From: Pseudomonas viridiflava
Lineage (GTDB): Bacteria; Pseudomonadota; Gammaproteobacteria; Pseudomonadales; Pseudomonadaceae
Direction: 5' to 3'
DNA length: 64,000 bases
NCBI RefSeq assembly: GCF_900580865.1
Contig: NZ_UTBZ01000060.1
Span: forward strand, 310,001-374,000
Part shown: one piece after another, positions 61,968 through 64,000 of the stretch
How positions within the stretch are numbered: position 1 is the first letter of the stretch
Layout of the letters: each line of letters starts with the position of its first letter
Made by a program: the position numbers and the translations under genes
Notes under the pieces: model-generated
What the model saw: only the letters and a program-made list of their open reading frames with translations
Databases searched by the model: none
What the model was told of the DNA's origin: nothing

Positions 61968-63314
61968 TCACAAATACCAGCGATACTCCCGCGCACTGAT
62001 CTCCTGCATAAATGCCAAATGATCCTGGCGTTTATTCTCGCAATACACATCGACAAACTCCGCACCCAGCCCCTCACGCAATTGCGGCTGATGCTGCATC
62101 GCGCGCACGGCCTCGAACATCTCCTTGGGGAAATCAATCCCGCTGCTTCGGTCTTCGTTCAGCGGTGCGATCGGTTCTTTGCCGGACTCCAACCCATGCT
62201 CCAACCCCACCAAAATCGCCGCCAGTACCAGATACGGATTGGCATCCGCCCCCGCCAAGCGATATTCGACCCGTAGGTTTTTCACGTCCGACTCGGGAAT
62301 GCGCAAGCACGCGTCACGGTCTTCAAAGCCCCAACTGGCTTTGCTCGCGGTGTTTACCGTGCCGCCCAATCGGCGCATGGCATTCTGGTTCGGGGCGAAG
62401 ATCGGCATGCTGTGCGGCAGCAGTTCCAGGCACCCGGCGATTGCATGGCGCAGCGGCTGCTGTTCATTCGGCGCCAACAGATTATTGCCGTCAACGTCGT
62501 ACAAACTGACATGCACATGCATGCCGCTGCCCGGATGTTGCAAGTAAGGCTTGGCCATGAAACTGGCGCGGTAGCCGTGTTTAAGCGCAACACCACGCGT
62601 GCTGCGGCAGAACAACGCCGCCCAATCCGCCGCACGCAAACCATCGTCGAGATGGCCGAAGTTGATTTCAAACTGGCCGGGGCCGAGTTCTGCGGTGATC
62701 ACCGTGGCGTCGATACCTTGCGCCCGGGTGGCTTCGACCATGTCGTCCAGTACCGGCGCGAAGCGTGAGAGCCGCTCGATGTGCAGGTTCGGTTGATCAT
62801 CGGCGTCGTCAGTCAGGTCGTCGCGAGGGAATTGCGGCAGACCGTCGCGCAGCTTTTTATCGAACAGGTAGAACTCCAATTCAAAAGCCACCACCGGATG
62901 AATGCCTTTGCGCGCCAGGCGATTGAGCACCTGCGCAAGGACTTCACGGGGTTCGAACTCGATCGGCTTTTCGGTGCCGTCCGAAGTGATCAGCATCTGC
63001 CCCAGCGGCTGTGCTTCCCAGGTCACTGGTTTCAGTGTGCCCGGCACCAGACGGCGCACGGCATCCGGGTCGCCGTCGTTGAAGCAGTAATCGCCAATCG
63101 GGAACAAACCACCCTGCACGCCCAACAGTACGCAGTTCTGCGGCAGCTTCAGTACGCTGCCAGCGGCGACTTTTTCGAGCATGTCGATTGGATAACGCTT
63201 GCCGTAAAAGTGCCCGGGAATGTCCAGGCAAATCAGGTCGACATAACGCACCTCGGGGTAGCGTTGGCGAAAGGCACGCACTTCGGCGAGCAGGTCAGCG
63301 CAGACAGCGTCCAT
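61968..63314 (-). CDS. Glutamine synthetase-family (PuuA-like gamma-glutamyl-amine ligase)
   Basis: 448 residues. Family motifs are AFELEFYLF (metal-binding Glu), ELGPGQFEINFG, GSGMHVHVSL and EYRLAGADANPYL. True GlnA is about 20 residues longer and carries an adenylylation tyrosine; this protein groups with PuuA/GlnA4-type enzymes that gamma-glutamylate putrescine, ethanolamine or other amines for catabolism. ATG 63314 has AAGGA seven to eight bases upstream, whereas ATG 63323 is too close. The next upstream gene is a cupin-type regulator, supporting a catabolic role. Confidence 0.87.
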   Translation of the reverse strand: MDAVCADLLAEVRAFRQRYPEVRYVDLICLDIPGHFYGKRYPIDMLEKVAAGSVLKLPQNCVLLGVQGGLFPIGDYCFNDGDPDAVRRLVPGTLKPVTWEAQPLGQMLITSDGTEKPIEFEPREVLAQVLNRLARKGIHPVVAFELEFYLFDKKLRDGLPQFPRDDLTDDADDQPNLHIERLSRFAPVLDDMVEATRAQGIDATVITAELGPGQFEINFGHLDDGLRAADWAALFCRSTRGVALKHGYRASFMAKPYLQHPGSGMHVHVSLYDVDGNNLLAPNEQQPLRHAIAGCLELLPHSMPIFAPNQNAMRRLGGTVNTASKASWGFEDRDACLRIPESDVKNLRVEYRLAGADANPYLVLAAILVGLEHGLESGKEPIAPLNEDRSSGIDFPKEMFEAVRAMQHQPQLREGLGAEFVDVYCENKRQDHLAFMQEISAREYRWYL

Positions 63315-63335
63315 CGTGTTCATCCTTTGTTGTGA

Positions 63336-63893
63336 TCAGGTGTAGACCCAGAGCACGCGGGTCAGCTGCTCGGTGAGGTTGCCGTAGCGGCAGCGGGTGT
63401 GACTGTCGAACTGGAAGCTATCACCAGCCTTCAGCGTGGTCGGTTCTTCGTCGTCGCCCAGCCATAACGTCAACTCGCCTTCGAGGACGTAACCGCCCTG
63501 CTCCGAGCTGTCGGTCAGATGGCGATCACCGCTGCTAGCACCGGCTTCGAGATGACTTTCGAGCATGGAGAACGAGGCACGGATCTGCGGCGACACCAGA
63601 ATGTCGGTGATGCCATTGGCGTAATACAGCGTGCGGCGCTCGTCTGGACGGGTCACCCACGGCAAGTCCTTGGGCTTGGGCAGGCTGTAGAAATAGGTGG
63701 TCGGCACGCCGAAGGTTTCGCTGATTGCGGTCAGATCCGCCACGGTGGGCCGCGACAGTCCGCGCTCGACCTGCGACAGGAAGCCCACCGAGCGGCCGAT
63801 CTTGTCGGCCAGTTCTTTCAGTGTCCATTTCTTGTGCTTGCGCAGGTCGTGGATAAGGATCGCCAGCGCGGCGATTTCTTCTTGCTTGTTCAT
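63336..63893 (-). CDS. XRE-cupin transcriptional regulator (PuuR-like)
   Basis: 185 residues. HTH_3 domain at about 10-65 (LKELADKIGRSVGFLSQVER, then PTVADLTAISETFGV), cupin_2 domain at about 110-180 (YVLEGELTLWLG, LKAGDSFQFDS). Such regulators sense small amines or amino acids and often repress the neighbouring gamma-glutamyl pathway. ATG 63893 with GGAATC nearby is used instead of the upstream codon at 63956. It is cotranscribed with the GS gene. Confidence 0.88.
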   Translation of the reverse strand: MNKQEEIAALAILIHDLRKHKKWTLKELADKIGRSVGFLSQVERGLSRPTVADLTAISETFGVPTTYFYSLPKPKDLPWVTRPDERRTLYYANGITDILVSPQIRASFSMLESHLEAGASSGDRHLTDSSEQGGYVLEGELTLWLGDDEEPTTLKAGDSFQFDSHTRCRYGNLTEQLTRVLWVYT

Positions 63894-63918
63894 GGTCGCG
63901 ATTCCGAAAAAAGTCTCA

Positions 63919-64000
63919 TCAAATGCTGTCGCGCAGTCGATACCAAGCCTTGCCAATGGCTTCCAGCGGTGCAGCGAAATGCTTGCCGCCGGGGAAACGG
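63919..64000 (-). CDS. C-terminal end of a probable FAD-dependent amine/amino acid oxidoreductase (truncated)
   Basis: 26 codons before a TGA at 63919-63921, reading RFPGGKHFAAPLEAIG then KAWYRLRD. This ending resembles the C-terminus of DAO/PuuB-type FAD oxidoreductases (FPGG-x-LRTP-...-WYRLRD). PuuB acts after PuuA in the gamma-glutamyl pathway, so context fits. The piece is short and the assignment is from memory of the family's tail. The stop is 25 bases before the regulator's start. Confidence 0.45.
   Translation of the reverse strand, partial: RFPGGKHFAAPLEAIGKAWYRLRDSI

Noticed and set aside
1..64000. CRISPR arrays, insertion sequences, prophage genes, tRNA or rRNA
   Set aside because: I saw no regularly spaced repeats, transposase, integrase or phage structural genes, and no tRNA or rRNA sequence on either strand.

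Overview
The window reads as chromosomal DNA of a fluorescent-group Pseudomonas. Evidence for this is the high-GC coding sequence with dense short operons, a membrane PQQ glucose dehydrogenase followed by an OprB porin, a BdlA-like PAS chemotaxis-type protein, and several small regulators and transporters of Pseudomonas type. I see no tRNA, rRNA, insertion sequence, prophage or CRISPR array. Most sequence is GC-rich. About 34.8-38.5 kb and 54.3-54.8 kb are visibly AT-richer.

Layout. 1-3.9 kb: end of a molybdenum hydroxylase operon (molybdopterin subunit, tri-heme cytochrome c, XdhC maturation factor). 4.0-4.9 kb: a DUF1206 membrane protein. 4.9-24.4 kb: a complete Wzx/Wzy-type exopolysaccharide locus. 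A divergent UDP-glucuronate 4-epimerase-like gene faces a 600-base leader, which carries a promoter, a perfect 12-bp hairpin and an ops-like element. Then come an RfaH-type antiterminator, an outer-membrane beta-barrel, a short export protein, a Wzc-type kinase, a priming transferase, UDP-glucose dehydrogenase, four glycosyltransferases, polymerase, flippase, GalE, a secreted GH16 glycanase and an O-acyltransferase. 24.4-27.4 kb: bestrophin; a MetQ-like binding protein overlapping an N-methyl amino acid oxidase. 27.4-31.6 kb: gcd-oprB with a dyad-containing promoter and a UUCG hairpin between the genes. 31.6-34.7 kb: small acidic and lysine-rich proteins, a YcaC-like hydrolase with a divergent LysR regulator, and an AlaE-type exporter.

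34.8-44.2 kb is a signalling block on the minus strand: a diguanylate cyclase, a BdlA-like protein, an unrecognised protein, a very large hybrid histidine kinase and an HD-GYP response regulator, most of them linked to c-di-GMP. 44.4-54.3 kb is a type II secretion operon in the order E-F-G-H-I-J-K-L-M-N-D (Xps-type), with a lipoprotein secretin. Divergent from gspE are a small secreted protein and a secreted GH3 glycosidase with a PA14 domain, a plausible substrate. 57.8-64 kb: TetR regulator, MATE transporter, ClsC-like phospholipase D lipoprotein, a PuuA-like glutamine synthetase, a cupin-type regulator and the tail of a probable FAD-dependent oxidoreductase.

The most distinctive parts are the exopolysaccharide locus with its own leader and antiterminator, and the Xps-type secretion system next to a glycosidase pair and a c-di-GMP signalling block.
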